A stretch of 64,000 bases of DNA from Saccharothrix coeruleofusca (GTDB taxonomy: Bacteria; Actinomycetota; Actinomycetes; Mycobacteriales; Pseudonocardiaceae). Within the stretch, counting starts at the first letter, position 1. Each line of letters starts with the position of its first letter. The position numbers and the translations under genes are program-made. Below the pieces are notes generated by a model that was not told where the DNA came from, did no database searches, and saw nothing but the letters and a program-made list of their open reading frames with translations. The stretch lies in assembly GCF_014648515.1 (NCBI RefSeq), contig NZ_BMRG01000008.1:66730-130729 (forward strand), given 5' to 3'. This document shows, in pieces, positions 16,233-23,552 of this stretch.

Positions 16233-17390
16233 TCAGCGTGCGTACTCGTGCAGCCGCGCGGCCACTTCCTCCGGCGACGGCATGGTGGCGATCTCCGCGG
16301 CCACCGCGCGGGCCGCGGCGCGGACCACCTCGTCGGCCAGCAGGGCGCGGGCGCGCTCGGTGATCGCCTCGGCGGTGACCTCCTGGCCGAGCAGTTGTTC
16401 GCCCAACCCGGCCTCGGCCAGCGCCGCGCCGTTGTCGAACTGGTCCGCGCCCTGCGGCAGCACCAGTTGCGGCACGCCCGCCGCCAGCGCGCCCAGCGTC
16501 GTGCCGCTGCCGCCGTGGTGCACCACCAGGTCGGTGTGCGGCAGCACTCGCGCCTGGGGTACCCACTGCCGCACCAGGACGTTCTCCGGCACCTCGCCCA
16601 GCGCCTCGACCTGGACCGTCGGCCCCGCCGCGACGAGCACCCGGACGTCCAGGGCCGCCAGGGCGGCCAGCGCCCCGCGCAGCACGTCCGCGTGGCCGAA
16701 CGCGGTGCCCAGCGTCAGGTAGACCAGCGGGCGGTCGTGCTCGGCCACCCCGGCGGGCAGCTCACCGGGCTCGGCGAAGGCCACCGGCCGCAGCGGGAGA
16801 CGTCCGGAGGCGGGGGTGAACGCCTTGTCCTGCCAGGAGGGCGGGCAGATGTCGAGGTAGGGGTGGCCCACGAGGAAGGCGTGCTCGGAGGGCAGCGCCA
16901 CGCCCAGTTCCGCGGCGACGTCCGCGAACTGGCCGGTGACCGCTTCCCAGGTCAGCGCGGGGCCGACGCGGCCGAAGCCGTGGCACAGGGCGGGGACGCC
17001 CGCGACCCTGGCGGCCAGGCCCGCGCCGGGCGCGCCCAGTTCGTGGACGAGCAGGTCGGGGCGCCGGTCGGCCAGCACGGGGGCCAGGTCGGCGGCCAGC
17101 CGCCGGGGCAGCACCTCGGTGAACGCCTTGGCGGCCAGTTCCAGCGACTCGCCCTGGGTCGGTGGGGGTCCCACGGGCGGGAACTGCGCACCCCCGCTGG
17201 CCAGGGCGAACGCCTCTTCGAGCGGCATTCCCGCGGTGACCGGTGTCAGGTCGAGCGCGCGCAGCGTCGGGTGGAGCTCCTCGGTGGTGGCGTAGAGGAC
17301 CTCGTGGCCCTGTTGGCGTGCCGCGCGGGCTAATGGCAGCAGGGGGTACGTGTGGCCGTACGTGCCCAGGCTGGAGAAGAGGATCAACAC
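16233..17390 (-). CDS. GT1-family glycosyltransferase (macrolide/UGT-like)
   Basis: 385-aa GT-B fold glycosyltransferase of the natural-product/UGT type. The N-terminus FSSLGTYGHTYPLLPLARA binds the acceptor. The C-terminal nucleotide-sugar signature is VHHGGSGTTLGALAAGVPQLVLPQGADQFDNG. Full length (385) matches the family. The GTG start is preceded by an AT-rich TTAATTAG with no Shine-Dalgarno, suggesting a leaderless message. It is divergent from the 61-aa peptide operon, sharing a 202-bp control region with two palindromes, so it may glycosylate that system's product. The sugar and acceptor are unknown; self-protection by drug glycosylation is an alternative. Confidence 0.88.
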   Translation of the reverse strand: MLILFSSLGTYGHTYPLLPLARAARQQGHEVLYATTEELHPTLRALDLTPVTAGMPLEEAFALASGGAQFPPVGPPPTQGESLELAAKAFTEVLPRRLAADLAPVLADRRPDLLVHELGAPGAGLAARVAGVPALCHGFGRVGPALTWEAVTGQFADVAAELGVALPSEHAFLVGHPYLDICPPSWQDKAFTPASGRLPLRPVAFAEPGELPAGVAEHDRPLVYLTLGTAFGHADVLRGALAALAALDVRVLVAAGPTVQVEALGEVPENVLVRQWVPQARVLPHTDLVVHHGGSGTTLGALAAGVPQLVLPQGADQFDNGAALAEAGLGEQLLGQEVTAEAITERARALLADEVVRAAARAVAAEIATMPSPEEVAARLHEYAR

Positions 17391-17592
17391 CTAATTAATC
17401 GTACGCTGAATTTCCGGCCCGCGCAGGCGCCTCCTCGCGCCCCAACGGCTTCCGGCGCGAACGGCGGGCGGATCGGTGCCCTGTCACTCACATGAGTGGA
17501 AAGGGCCCGGACCGGCTCCCCCGACCGGACACCGTCCCCCTTCCGTGCTGCACTCGAAGTGCTGGTGCTTTCCCTAAATCAAGGAGGCTGCG
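17391..17592. promoter_or_regulatory. divergent control region of glycosyltransferase and peptide operon
   Basis: Two related palindromes are present: CACTC-N4-GAGTG (17485-17498) and GCACT-N3-AGTGC (17550-17562). The peptide gene has a strong AAGGAGG at 17580-17586, 6 nt before its ATG. The shared CACT/AGTG half-sites suggest one regulator controlling both directions; no regulator gene is in this block. Confidence 0.5.
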
Positions 17593-17778
17593 ATGTCAGC
17601 TCAGACCGTGGTGCGCCCCGTCGCGACACCGGAAGAGCAAGCCGTCCTGCACGAGTTGATGGCGGAGCCGGAAGCCGCGATCAGCGACGCGCCGCTGTAC
17701 TCGCCGCAGTCGGCGGGGCTGCTCCTGCTGGGGCTGCTGCTGTCCCCTGAGGTTCCCAAGGAGCCCAAGGACAAGTGA
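17593..17778 (+). CDS. 61-aa peptide, possible precursor peptide
   Basis: A 61-residue peptide with three parts. There is an acidic, helical N-terminal half (PEEQAVLHELMAEPEAAI), a hydrophobic run at residues 41-50 (AGLLLLGLLL) after LYSPQS, and a Pro/Lys tail (SPEVPKEPKDK). It has no Cys and no signal peptide. A strong Shine-Dalgarno (AAGGAGG) stands out from its leader-poor neighbours, implying high translation. It opens a four-gene operon whose junctions are all GTGA overlaps. The leader-plus-core appearance and context fit a ribosomal peptide precursor, but a small structural protein is possible. No known family is recognised. Confidence 0.7.
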   Translation: MSAQTVVRPVATPEEQAVLHELMAEPEAAISDAPLYSPQSAGLLLLGLLLSPEVPKEPKDK

Positions 17779-18497
17779 ACCCGGCCGAAGTCCGGGTTCG
17801 CCTCGCGGACGCGGCCACCGCGTTGGCGGGCCGCGTGCTCGACGCCCTGCGCGGCGCGGGCGCGGTGGGCCTGGTCGACTACATGGACGCGTGCCCCGAC
17901 GAGGCGACGGCGCTGGGGGCGGTCCGACTGCTGGGGGCGGACCTGTTCGCCCCGCAACTGGTGGCGGACCGCCTCCTCGACGCGCGGGAAGCCGCCGTGG
18001 TGGCCGAGTCTTTCGGGACCTACCCCCCGGTGATCGGGGCGAGCTCGGAGGAGCAGCGGGTGGCCGCGTGGCGGGACTGGGCCGCGGTGCGGCTGCTGGC
18101 CCTGTTCTACGGACCCGAGCCGGACGCGGCGGGCGTCGCCCCGCCGGACAACGCCGCGGCCGTGCTGGGCAGGGTCGAGCAGTGGCCGCTGTGGTCGGCG
18201 GCCGTGGCCCGGTTGTCCCCACTGGCGCTGCCCGAGGTCGGCGGCCCGGTGGTGGCCGCCGTCGTGGCCGAGCCGCTGGCGCTGACCAGGGGCGCGAGCC
18301 GGGCGGTGCTGCGCCGCGACTACCCCACGGCGGCCCGGCTGGCGCGCTGGACCGCGCTGCTGGCCCACCTGGGCGTCGAGCTGCCGCTGGACCCCGCGCC
18401 GCTGGTCGAGCACGTCCGGCTGCGCGTCGGGGCGGAACCTCGGCTGCTGCTGGACCTGGCCGTGGCCCGACTGCTGCTGGGATCGGAGGCGGTGTGA
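17775..18497 (+). CDS. unknown helical protein of the peptide operon
   Basis: 240-aa Ala/Leu-rich, probably all-helical soluble protein that I do not recognise. There is no signal peptide or transmembrane segment. Notable segments are DYMDACPDEATALGAVRLLGADL, ESFGTYPPVIGASSEEQRVAAWRDWAAVRLLALFYGPEPD and a single Cys near residue 41. It overlaps the peptide gene by 4 nt (GTGA) and the next gene by 4 nt, so stoichiometry is probably coupled. It may bind the peptide or partner with the following helical protein. No catalytic motif is evident. Confidence 0.8.
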   Translation: MNPAEVRVRLADAATALAGRVLDALRGAGAVGLVDYMDACPDEATALGAVRLLGADLFAPQLVADRLLDAREAAVVAESFGTYPPVIGASSEEQRVAAWRDWAAVRLLALFYGPEPDAAGVAPPDNAAAVLGRVEQWPLWSAAVARLSPLALPEVGGPVVAAVVAEPLALTRGASRAVLRRDYPTAARLARWTALLAHLGVELPLDPAPLVEHVRLRVGAEPRLLLDLAVARLLLGSEAV

Positions 18498-19402
18498 CCG
18501 GATCATCGGTGGCCCGCATCGCGCACGACCTGAGCACCGCCGCCCTGGACTGGCTGCACGCCAACCGGGAGCGGGGTGCCTTCCCCGCCGACACCGGCGC
18601 GGACCTGGGCGACCCGGACAGCGCTTACAAACCGCTCGGCGAGACCGCGCTGGCCGCCTCCCTGGTGCTGCGCGAGGGCGCGGCGGGCAGCGCGCAACTG
18701 CGCACCGCGCGCGAGCTGGTGGACTTCACCTGGCAGCAGATGCGCGAGGGCGCGCTGCTCTACGAGCGGCAGCTGCGCTACCCGCTGCTGACCGACCCGC
18801 TGGAGACCTACGCCCACTTCGCCCGCAGCGGCCACCGGCACGACGAGCTGGAGGAGCTGCTGACGCACTGCGCGGCGGTCGGCTCGATGGTCGAGGTGGT
18901 GCCCAACCGCAGGCTGGCCGTGGCCAACGCGCACCGGACCGTGGGCGTCGGCGCCGACGACTGGCCGTCGCTGACCCGCGCCACGTGGCTGGGGCAGACC
19001 CCGCCGCCGTGGGCCATCGACTGGATGACCGGCTACAGCGTGACCCACACCGTCTTCCACCTCACCGACTGGGGCGCGCGGCCGGACGGGCTGCCCGCCG
19101 ACATGACCGCCTACGTCACCGACTGGCTGCCGGTGTGGATCGACATCTGGTCCGAGGTGGGGCAGTGGGACCTGGTGGGGGAGCTGCTGATCGTGGGCGT
19201 CTGCCTGCCCCGGCCCAGGCTCGACGCCGCGGAGTGGGCGCGGCTGGCGGCGCTGCAGCACGCCGACGGGATGGTGCCGCGCGACGGCGAACCGGTGACC
19301 GGATCCCCGGACCAGCGGTTCCTGAACCACCAGCACACCACCGTGGTCGCCACGGTGGCGGGCACGCTCGCGTTGTCCCGGCTGCTGAACGGCGCCGCGT
19401 GA
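18494..19402 (+). CDS. unknown helical protein, DUF6895-like from memory
   Basis: 302-aa soluble protein. The N-terminal pattern TAALDWLHANRERGAF, with SAYKPLGETALAASLVLREG, recalls actinobacterial DUF6895 proteins; that assignment is from memory and unverified. It is predicted to be an alpha-helical repeat fold. Polar residues that could form an active or metal site cluster in DWMTGYSVTHTVFHLTDWG and NHQHTTVVATVAG. GTG 18494 overlaps the upstream stop. Its position between an unknown helical protein and a serine hydrolase, in a peptide-led operon, suggests a modification or maturation role, but no reaction can be assigned. Confidence 0.78.
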   Translation: MTGSSVARIAHDLSTAALDWLHANRERGAFPADTGADLGDPDSAYKPLGETALAASLVLREGAAGSAQLRTARELVDFTWQQMREGALLYERQLRYPLLTDPLETYAHFARSGHRHDELEELLTHCAAVGSMVEVVPNRRLAVANAHRTVGVGADDWPSLTRATWLGQTPPPWAIDWMTGYSVTHTVFHLTDWGARPDGLPADMTAYVTDWLPVWIDIWSEVGQWDLVGELLIVGVCLPRPRLDAAEWARLAALQHADGMVPRDGEPVTGSPDQRFLNHQHTTVVATVAGTLALSRLLNGAA

Positions 19403-20376
19403 CCGACCCGCTCACCCCACTGCTGTCCACAGTGGACGGCACTGCGGTGGCCGCCCGCCGGGGCGACGAGGACTTCCTGCTGACCTCCGGGACCACCGCC
19501 CGCGGCGGGGCGCTGCCGGTCCGGTCGGACACCCGGTTCGAGATCGGCTCGCTGACCAAGACGTTCACCGCGCTGCTGCTGGCGGAGATGGTGGCGCGCG
19601 GGGAGGTCGGCTACGACGACCCGGTCGAGCGGTACCTGCCGCGCGAGTGCGCCCCGCGCGCCCCGATCACCCTGGTGCGGCTGGCCACCCACAGCTCCGG
19701 GCTGCCCAAGCTGCCGCCGGGGCTGTGGCGCTCCGCCCTGCCCGCCTGGTTCACCAACCCCTACCGGGCGTTCACGGCGCGGGACGTGCTCGCCGCCGTG
19801 CCGCGCGCCCGCCCGCGTCCGGGGGTGCGCTACTCCAACTTCGGCGTCGGGCTGCTGGGCCACCTGCTGGCCCGCGCCGCGGGCTGCCCGTTCGAGGAGC
19901 TGCTGACCGCCCGCGTGCTGCGCCCGCTGGGGCTGCCCGACACCGGCTGCGCCCCCGCTCCCCAGGCCACCGGCTACTGGCGCGGCAGGCCCCGACCGCC
20001 GTGGGAGATCCCCGGACTGCCCGCCGCGGGCGCGTTGCGCTCCAGCGCGCGGGACATGCTGCGCTACCTCACCGCCCACCTGAACCCGAGCGCCACCCCG
20101 CTGGAGCGGGCGCTCACCGAGGTCACCCGCCCCCGCGTGGCCCTCCCCGGCGGCGCCGACCACCTGTGCCTGGTGTGGAACCACCGCGCGCGGCCGGGGC
20201 ACGAGCTGCTGTTCCACTCCGGCGGCACCAGGGGGTTCACCTCCTTCGCGGGCTTCAGCCCGCGGGCGGGGACCGCGCTGGTCGCCCTGGTCAACACCGG
20301 CCCGACCCTGCGCGGCACGTTCATCCAGCGCTCCTACGAAGCCCTGCGCACCCTGGCCACCCTCGCCCCCGCCTGA
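19399..20376 (+). CDS. cytoplasmic serine hydrolase, beta-lactamase/class C fold
   Basis: 325-aa member of the serine beta-lactamase-like (PF00144) superfamily. The nucleophile motif is Ser51-Leu-Thr-Lys54, the second motif is Tyr145-Ser-Asn, and the third is His273-Ser-Gly. There is no signal peptide, unlike true beta-lactamases and DD-peptidases, so it acts inside the cell. Related enzymes are esterases, D-aminopeptidases and amide synthases such as EstB or LovD-like acyltransferases. It closes the peptide operon via a GTGA overlap, so it could cleave a leader, acylate or amidate the peptide, or give immunity. The gene is followed by a large inverted repeat region. Confidence 0.88.
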   Translation: MTDPLTPLLSTVDGTAVAARRGDEDFLLTSGTTARGGALPVRSDTRFEIGSLTKTFTALLLAEMVARGEVGYDDPVERYLPRECAPRAPITLVRLATHSSGLPKLPPGLWRSALPAWFTNPYRAFTARDVLAAVPRARPRPGVRYSNFGVGLLGHLLARAAGCPFEELLTARVLRPLGLPDTGCAPAPQATGYWRGRPRPPWEIPGLPAAGALRSSARDMLRYLTAHLNPSATPLERALTEVTRPRVALPGGADHLCLVWNHRARPGHELLFHSGGTRGFTSFAGFSPRAGTALVALVNTGPTLRGTFIQRSYEALRTLATLAPA

Positions 20377-20383
20377 CCCACCG

Positions 20384-20504
20384 CGCCCGCAAGTACCACC
20401 CGTGCGCTTCGGCCGAGCGCGTAACCACTACCCGCGTCGGCGGGCTGGGGCGGCGGGTAGTGGTCAGCGGCCCGCTGCGGCGGGCCGGGTGGTACTTGCG
20501 GGCG
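20384..20504. promoter_or_regulatory. nested inverted repeats upstream of LOG gene
   Basis: An outer perfect 19-bp inverted repeat, CGCCCGCAAGTACCACCCG (20384-20402) with its complement at 20486-20504, encloses an inner perfect 12-bp repeat, ACCACTACCCGC (20424-20435) / GCGGGTAGTGGT (20453-20464). It could terminate the hydrolase operon, but the CGGGTGGTACTTGCGGG arm recurs in another promoter (38671-38719), so it is more likely a regulator site. Confidence 0.55.
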
Positions 20505-20520
20505 GGGCTAGGTTCTGGGG

Positions 20521-21090
20521 GTGCGGGTGTGCGTCTACTGCGGATCGTCGGCCGGTCGCGCCGAGTACCTCGCCGCCGCGCGGCGGGTCGGCGAGACCCT
20601 GGCCCGCCGCGGCGCGGAGGTGGTCTACGGCGGGGCCAGGGTCGGCACGATGGGCGCGGTCGCCGACGGCGCGCTGGCGGCGGGCGGACGGGTGATCGGC
20701 GTGATCCCGCGGTCGCTGGTGGACTGGGAGGTCGCCCACGACGGCCTGACCGAGCTGCGCGTGGTGGACACGCCGCACGAGCGCAAGGCCGTGATGACCG
20801 GGCTGGCCGACGCCGTGCTGGCGCTGCCCGGCGGCGCGGGCACCTTCGACGAGCTGTTCGAAGCCTGGACGTGGGCGCAGCTCAAGCTGCACGCCAAACC
20901 GGTCGGCGTGCTCAACGTCGCGGGCTACTTCGACCCGCTGGTGGCGCTGGTCGAGCACATGCTCCGCGAGGGCTTCCTCAAGCCGCCCTACCGGGACATG
21001 CTGCTGGTCGACGACGACCTGGAGCGGCTGCTGGACCGGTTCGCCGACTACCGGCCGCCCGACTACACCTGGTCGGACGACCCGCCGTGA
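20521..21090 (+). CDS. LOG-family (TIGR00730) phosphoribohydrolase
   Basis: 189-aa Rossmann-fold protein of the LOG/lysine-decarboxylase-like family. The signature PGGAGTFDEL (residues 103-112) binds the nucleotide phosphate, and the N-terminal VYCGSSAGRAEYLAAA is also typical. Members hydrolyse nucleoside 5'-monophosphates to release the base and ribose 5-phosphate, and some release cytokinins. The GTG start has TAGGTT (20509-20514) 6 nt upstream, so the transcript is probably leaderless. The upstream nested inverted repeat is likely regulatory. The physiological substrate is not known. Confidence 0.9.
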   Translation: MRVCVYCGSSAGRAEYLAAARRVGETLARRGAEVVYGGARVGTMGAVADGALAAGGRVIGVIPRSLVDWEVAHDGLTELRVVDTPHERKAVMTGLADAVLALPGGAGTFDELFEAWTWAQLKLHAKPVGVLNVAGYFDPLVALVEHMLREGFLKPPYRDMLLVDDDLERLLDRFADYRPPDYTWSDDPP

Positions 21091-21162
21091 CCAGCGCCGG
21101 GGCGCGTCCCGCCCACCGTGACCGGCCCATTCGTCGATCTTCCTCGATGGAGTGAGCGATCT

Positions 21163-21207
21163 ATCGACTGACGTCGATTGACGCGACCATTGTCGCTGGT
21201 CGACAAT
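21163..21207. promoter_or_regulatory. two palindromes before the ArsR-GNAT gene
   Basis: ATCGAC-N4-GTCGAT at 21163-21178 and ATTGTCG-N5-CGACAAT at 21189-21207 lie within 52 nt of the start. Both look like dimeric winged-helix operators, and autoregulation by the ArsR domain is likely. Confidence 0.6.
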
Positions 21208-21214
21208 CAGCGCC

Positions 21215-22051
21215 ATGACCACGACCCTCGCCACGCGGGACGCGGCCACCTACGCGCAGTGGTTCGCCTGCCTGGCCGACCCGACCAGGGTGCGGGTGCT
21301 GCACGTCGTGGCCACCGCGCCGGGAGAGATCACCGTCGGCGCGCTCACCGAGGCCGTGGGCATCAGCCAGTCCACCTGCTCCCACCACCTGCGCAAGCTC
21401 GCCGAGGTCGGGTTCGTCCGGCTGCGCAAGGAGGGCACGGCGACGCTGGTGTCGGTCGACCCGGCCTGCCGCGCCTGCCTGCCGCACGCCGCCGACGCGG
21501 TCATGGGCACCGTCGCCACCCGCCCGCGCCACCCCGCGAACCCGCCCGCCGACGTCACCGTGCGCGCCATGACCGATGACGACTGGGCCGACGTGCGGCG
21601 CGTCTACGGCGAGGGCATCGCCACCGGCAACGCCACCTTCGAGACCGAGGTGCCCAGCAGGCGCACCCTGGACGCCAAGTGGCTGGCAGGCCACCGCTGG
21701 GTCGCCCAGCTCGGCGACCGGGTCGTGGGCTGGGCCGCGGCCACGCCGGTGTCGACCCGCGAGTGCTACTCCGGGGTGGCCGAGACCTCGGTCTACGTGG
21801 GGGAGGGGGTCCGCGGCCGGGGCGTGGGCACAGCGCTGCTGCGCAAGCAGGTCACCGCGGCCGACGAGGGCGGGCTGTGGACGCTGCAGACCGCGATCTT
21901 CCCGGAGAACCGCGCCAGCATCGCCCTGCACCACGCCGCGGGCTTCCGCACCGTCGGCGTGCGCGAGCGCATCGCCCGGCACCACGGCGTCTGGCGCGAC
22001 ACGGTCATGCTCGAACGCCGCTGCCGGACCGCCGAGCCGCCGTCGTGCTGA
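21215..22051 (+). CDS. ArsR HTH fused to GNAT acetyltransferase
   Basis: 278-aa fusion. Residues 1-95 are an ArsR-type winged helix (WFACLADPTRVRVLHVVA, GISQSTCSHHLRKLAEVGFVRL) with a Cys-x2-Cys at CRAC near residue 89 that may bind metal or metalloid. Residues 112-265 are a GNAT domain of the phosphinothricin acetyltransferase type (VRAMTDDDWADVRRVYGEGI, GVAETSVYVGEGVRGRGVGTALL, NRASIALHHAAGF). Such fusions join sensing of a toxin to its acetylation; arsenic-linked ArsN-like enzymes are the closest idea. The ligand is unknown. Two palindromes upstream are likely its own operators. Confidence 0.9.
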   Translation: MTTTLATRDAATYAQWFACLADPTRVRVLHVVATAPGEITVGALTEAVGISQSTCSHHLRKLAEVGFVRLRKEGTATLVSVDPACRACLPHAADAVMGTVATRPRHPANPPADVTVRAMTDDDWADVRRVYGEGIATGNATFETEVPSRRTLDAKWLAGHRWVAQLGDRVVGWAAATPVSTRECYSGVAETSVYVGEGVRGRGVGTALLRKQVTAADEGGLWTLQTAIFPENRASIALHHAAGFRTVGVRERIARHHGVWRDTVMLERRCRTAEPPSC

Positions 22052-22058
22052 GCGGACC

Positions 22059-22766
22059 TCAGGCGTCCGGGCCCGCGAACGCGTCGAACTCGTCCTTGAT
22101 GATCCGGTAGCACTCGCAGGCGATGCCGGTCAGGCGCGGCCGGTCGAGGATGGCGAGGTTGCCCCGGCTGTAGGTGATCACGCCGTCGGCCTGCAGCTTG
22201 CCCGCGATCTCGGAGACGGTGCTGCGCCGCACGCCGAGCATCTGGGCCAGGAACTCCTGGGTGAGGGGGAACCGGTCGCCGCGGGTGCGGTCGCCGGTGG
22301 TGAGCACCCAGCGGGCGGCGCGCTGCTCGGCGAGGTGGGCGACGTTGCAGGCGACGTTCTGCGCCATCTGGGTGATCATGGTCTCGGTGTAGCGGTGCAG
22401 CAGGCCGTGCAGCTGCCCGTCCTGGTGCAGGAACTCCCGGAAGTCGGTCGCGGACAGCTCCGCCGCCCTGCCGGGCACCTGGCAGAACGCCGCGGTGGGG
22501 CTGGTCGCCGAGCCGAGGAACAGCGGCAGCCCGACCATGCCCTCGAAGCCGACCGTGGCGACCTCGACCACACCGCGCTCACCGCTGACCGGCGTCACCA
22601 GCGAGAAGACCGAGTCCAGCGGGAAGTACACCGCGTCCATGGGGTGCCGGTACTGGTAGATCGGCTGCTTGATCCGCAGGTCGACGACGCGCAGGCCGGG
22701 GCGCAGCCGGGTGAACTCCGCCTCCGACAGCTTCGCCAGGAGCGTGTTCCACCGGTAGTCGTCCAC
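22059..22766 (-). CDS. Crp/Fnr-family transcriptional regulator
   Basis: 235-aa regulator with an N-terminal cyclic-nucleotide-binding-type jelly roll (QPIYQYRHPMDAVYFPLDSVFSLVTP, GFEGMVGLPLFLG) and a C-terminal Crp-type helix-turn-helix (PLTQEFLAQMLGVRRSTVSEIAGKLQADGVITYSRGNLAIL). The cAMP phosphate-binding RS pattern is not obvious, and there is no Fnr Cys cluster, so another signal is likely. The GTG start at 22766 follows GAGGAG. It is divergent from the orphan CheB gene, with which it shares a short promoter region. Confidence 0.9.
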   Translation of the reverse strand: MDDYRWNTLLAKLSEAEFTRLRPGLRVVDLRIKQPIYQYRHPMDAVYFPLDSVFSLVTPVSGERGVVEVATVGFEGMVGLPLFLGSATSPTAAFCQVPGRAAELSATDFREFLHQDGQLHGLLHRYTETMITQMAQNVACNVAHLAEQRAARWVLTTGDRTRGDRFPLTQEFLAQMLGVRRSTVSEIAGKLQADGVITYSRGNLAILDRPRLTGIACECYRIIKDEFDAFAGPDA

Positions 22767-22867
22767 GTCCGCCCTCCTCGTGCCGCGGTGCCGTGGGGGT
22801 ACCCGCTGTGGTCGCGGCCACCCCGCCATGTGTCGGCTACCGGGCACAGGGCGGTAGCCTGGACGTC

Positions 22868-23512
22868 GTGTCCGCCACCGCGCACGGCCCCGTGCCCCCT
22901 GGTTTCCAGGCGGTGGCGATGATCGCCTCGCTGGGCGGCCTGCATGCGGTCTCGGAGGTCCTGCGGGGCCTGCCTGCGGACTTCCCCGCGCCGATGGTGG
23001 TCGTCCAGCACGGCCGCCGCGAGGCCGACGGCGACCGGCTCGGCCGCCTGCTGGCGCGCGTGACGCCGCTGCCGGTGCGGACCGCCCGGACCGGCGACCC
23101 GCTGGGCGCCTCCGGGGTCGTGGTCGTGCCGACCGGGCACTGCGCGGTCCTCGGGCCCGACCGCACGATCACCCTCGCCGAGGGGCCCGCCCTCCGCTCC
23201 GGCGACCAGTTCCTGACCAGCCTCGCCGCCACCCTCGGGCAGGCGGTGATCGGCGTGGTGCTCACCGGGATGCTCGACGACGGCGCGCGGGGCGTCCGCG
23301 AGGTCAAGCGCGGCGGCGGCCGGGTCCTGGTGCAGGACCCCACCACGGCCCGCGCGCCGGGGATGCCCGCCAGCGCCATGGCCACCGGCTGCGTGGACTT
23401 CGTCCTGCCGCTGAACCGGATCGCGGCGGCGCTGGTGGCGCTGACCATGGCCCCCGGCGGCGCCGACCTGCTCCGCGTGCCGATCGCCCCCTGGGCCCGT
23501 CTGCACGCCTGA
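22868..23512 (+). CDS. stand-alone CheB-type methylesterase domain protein
   Basis: 214-aa CheB methylesterase domain without a receiver. Catalytic residues are visible: Ser21 in IASLGGL, His48 in VVVQHGR and Asp138 in GMLDDGARG. The catalytic Ser sits in the usual S-x-G-G pattern, and PASAMATG near the end is also conserved. CheB removes methyl groups from chemoreceptors, but no chemotaxis gene is nearby, so its target is probably another signalling protein, for example the large sensor protein at 25140. TAGCCT at 22855-22860 lies 7 nt before the GTG start, which is therefore leaderless. Confidence 0.85.
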   Translation: MSATAHGPVPPGFQAVAMIASLGGLHAVSEVLRGLPADFPAPMVVVQHGRREADGDRLGRLLARVTPLPVRTARTGDPLGASGVVVVPTGHCAVLGPDRTITLAEGPALRSGDQFLTSLAATLGQAVIGVVLTGMLDDGARGVREVKRGGGRVLVQDPTTARAPGMPASAMATGCVDFVLPLNRIAAALVALTMAPGGADLLRVPIAPWARLHA

Positions 23513-23516
23513 GCCC

Positions 23517-23552
23517 GCGCTCACACGGTGGGCAGCGCTCACACGGTGGGCA
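23517..23552. repeat. perfect 18-bp tandem duplication at a gene end
   Basis: The unit GCGCTCACACGGTGGGCA occurs twice in tandem (23517-23534, 23535-23552) over the stop region of the phosphatase gene, a recent slippage event. Confidence 0.9.

Noticed and set aside
17593-17778. The 61-aa peptide as a classical lanthipeptide precursor
   Set aside because: No Cys, few Ser/Thr, and no LanB/LanC/LanM-type gene nearby.
20384-20504. The long inverted repeat as an attachment site or transposon end
   Set aside because: No integrase or transposase nearby, no target-site duplication, and one arm recurs as a promoter element elsewhere.
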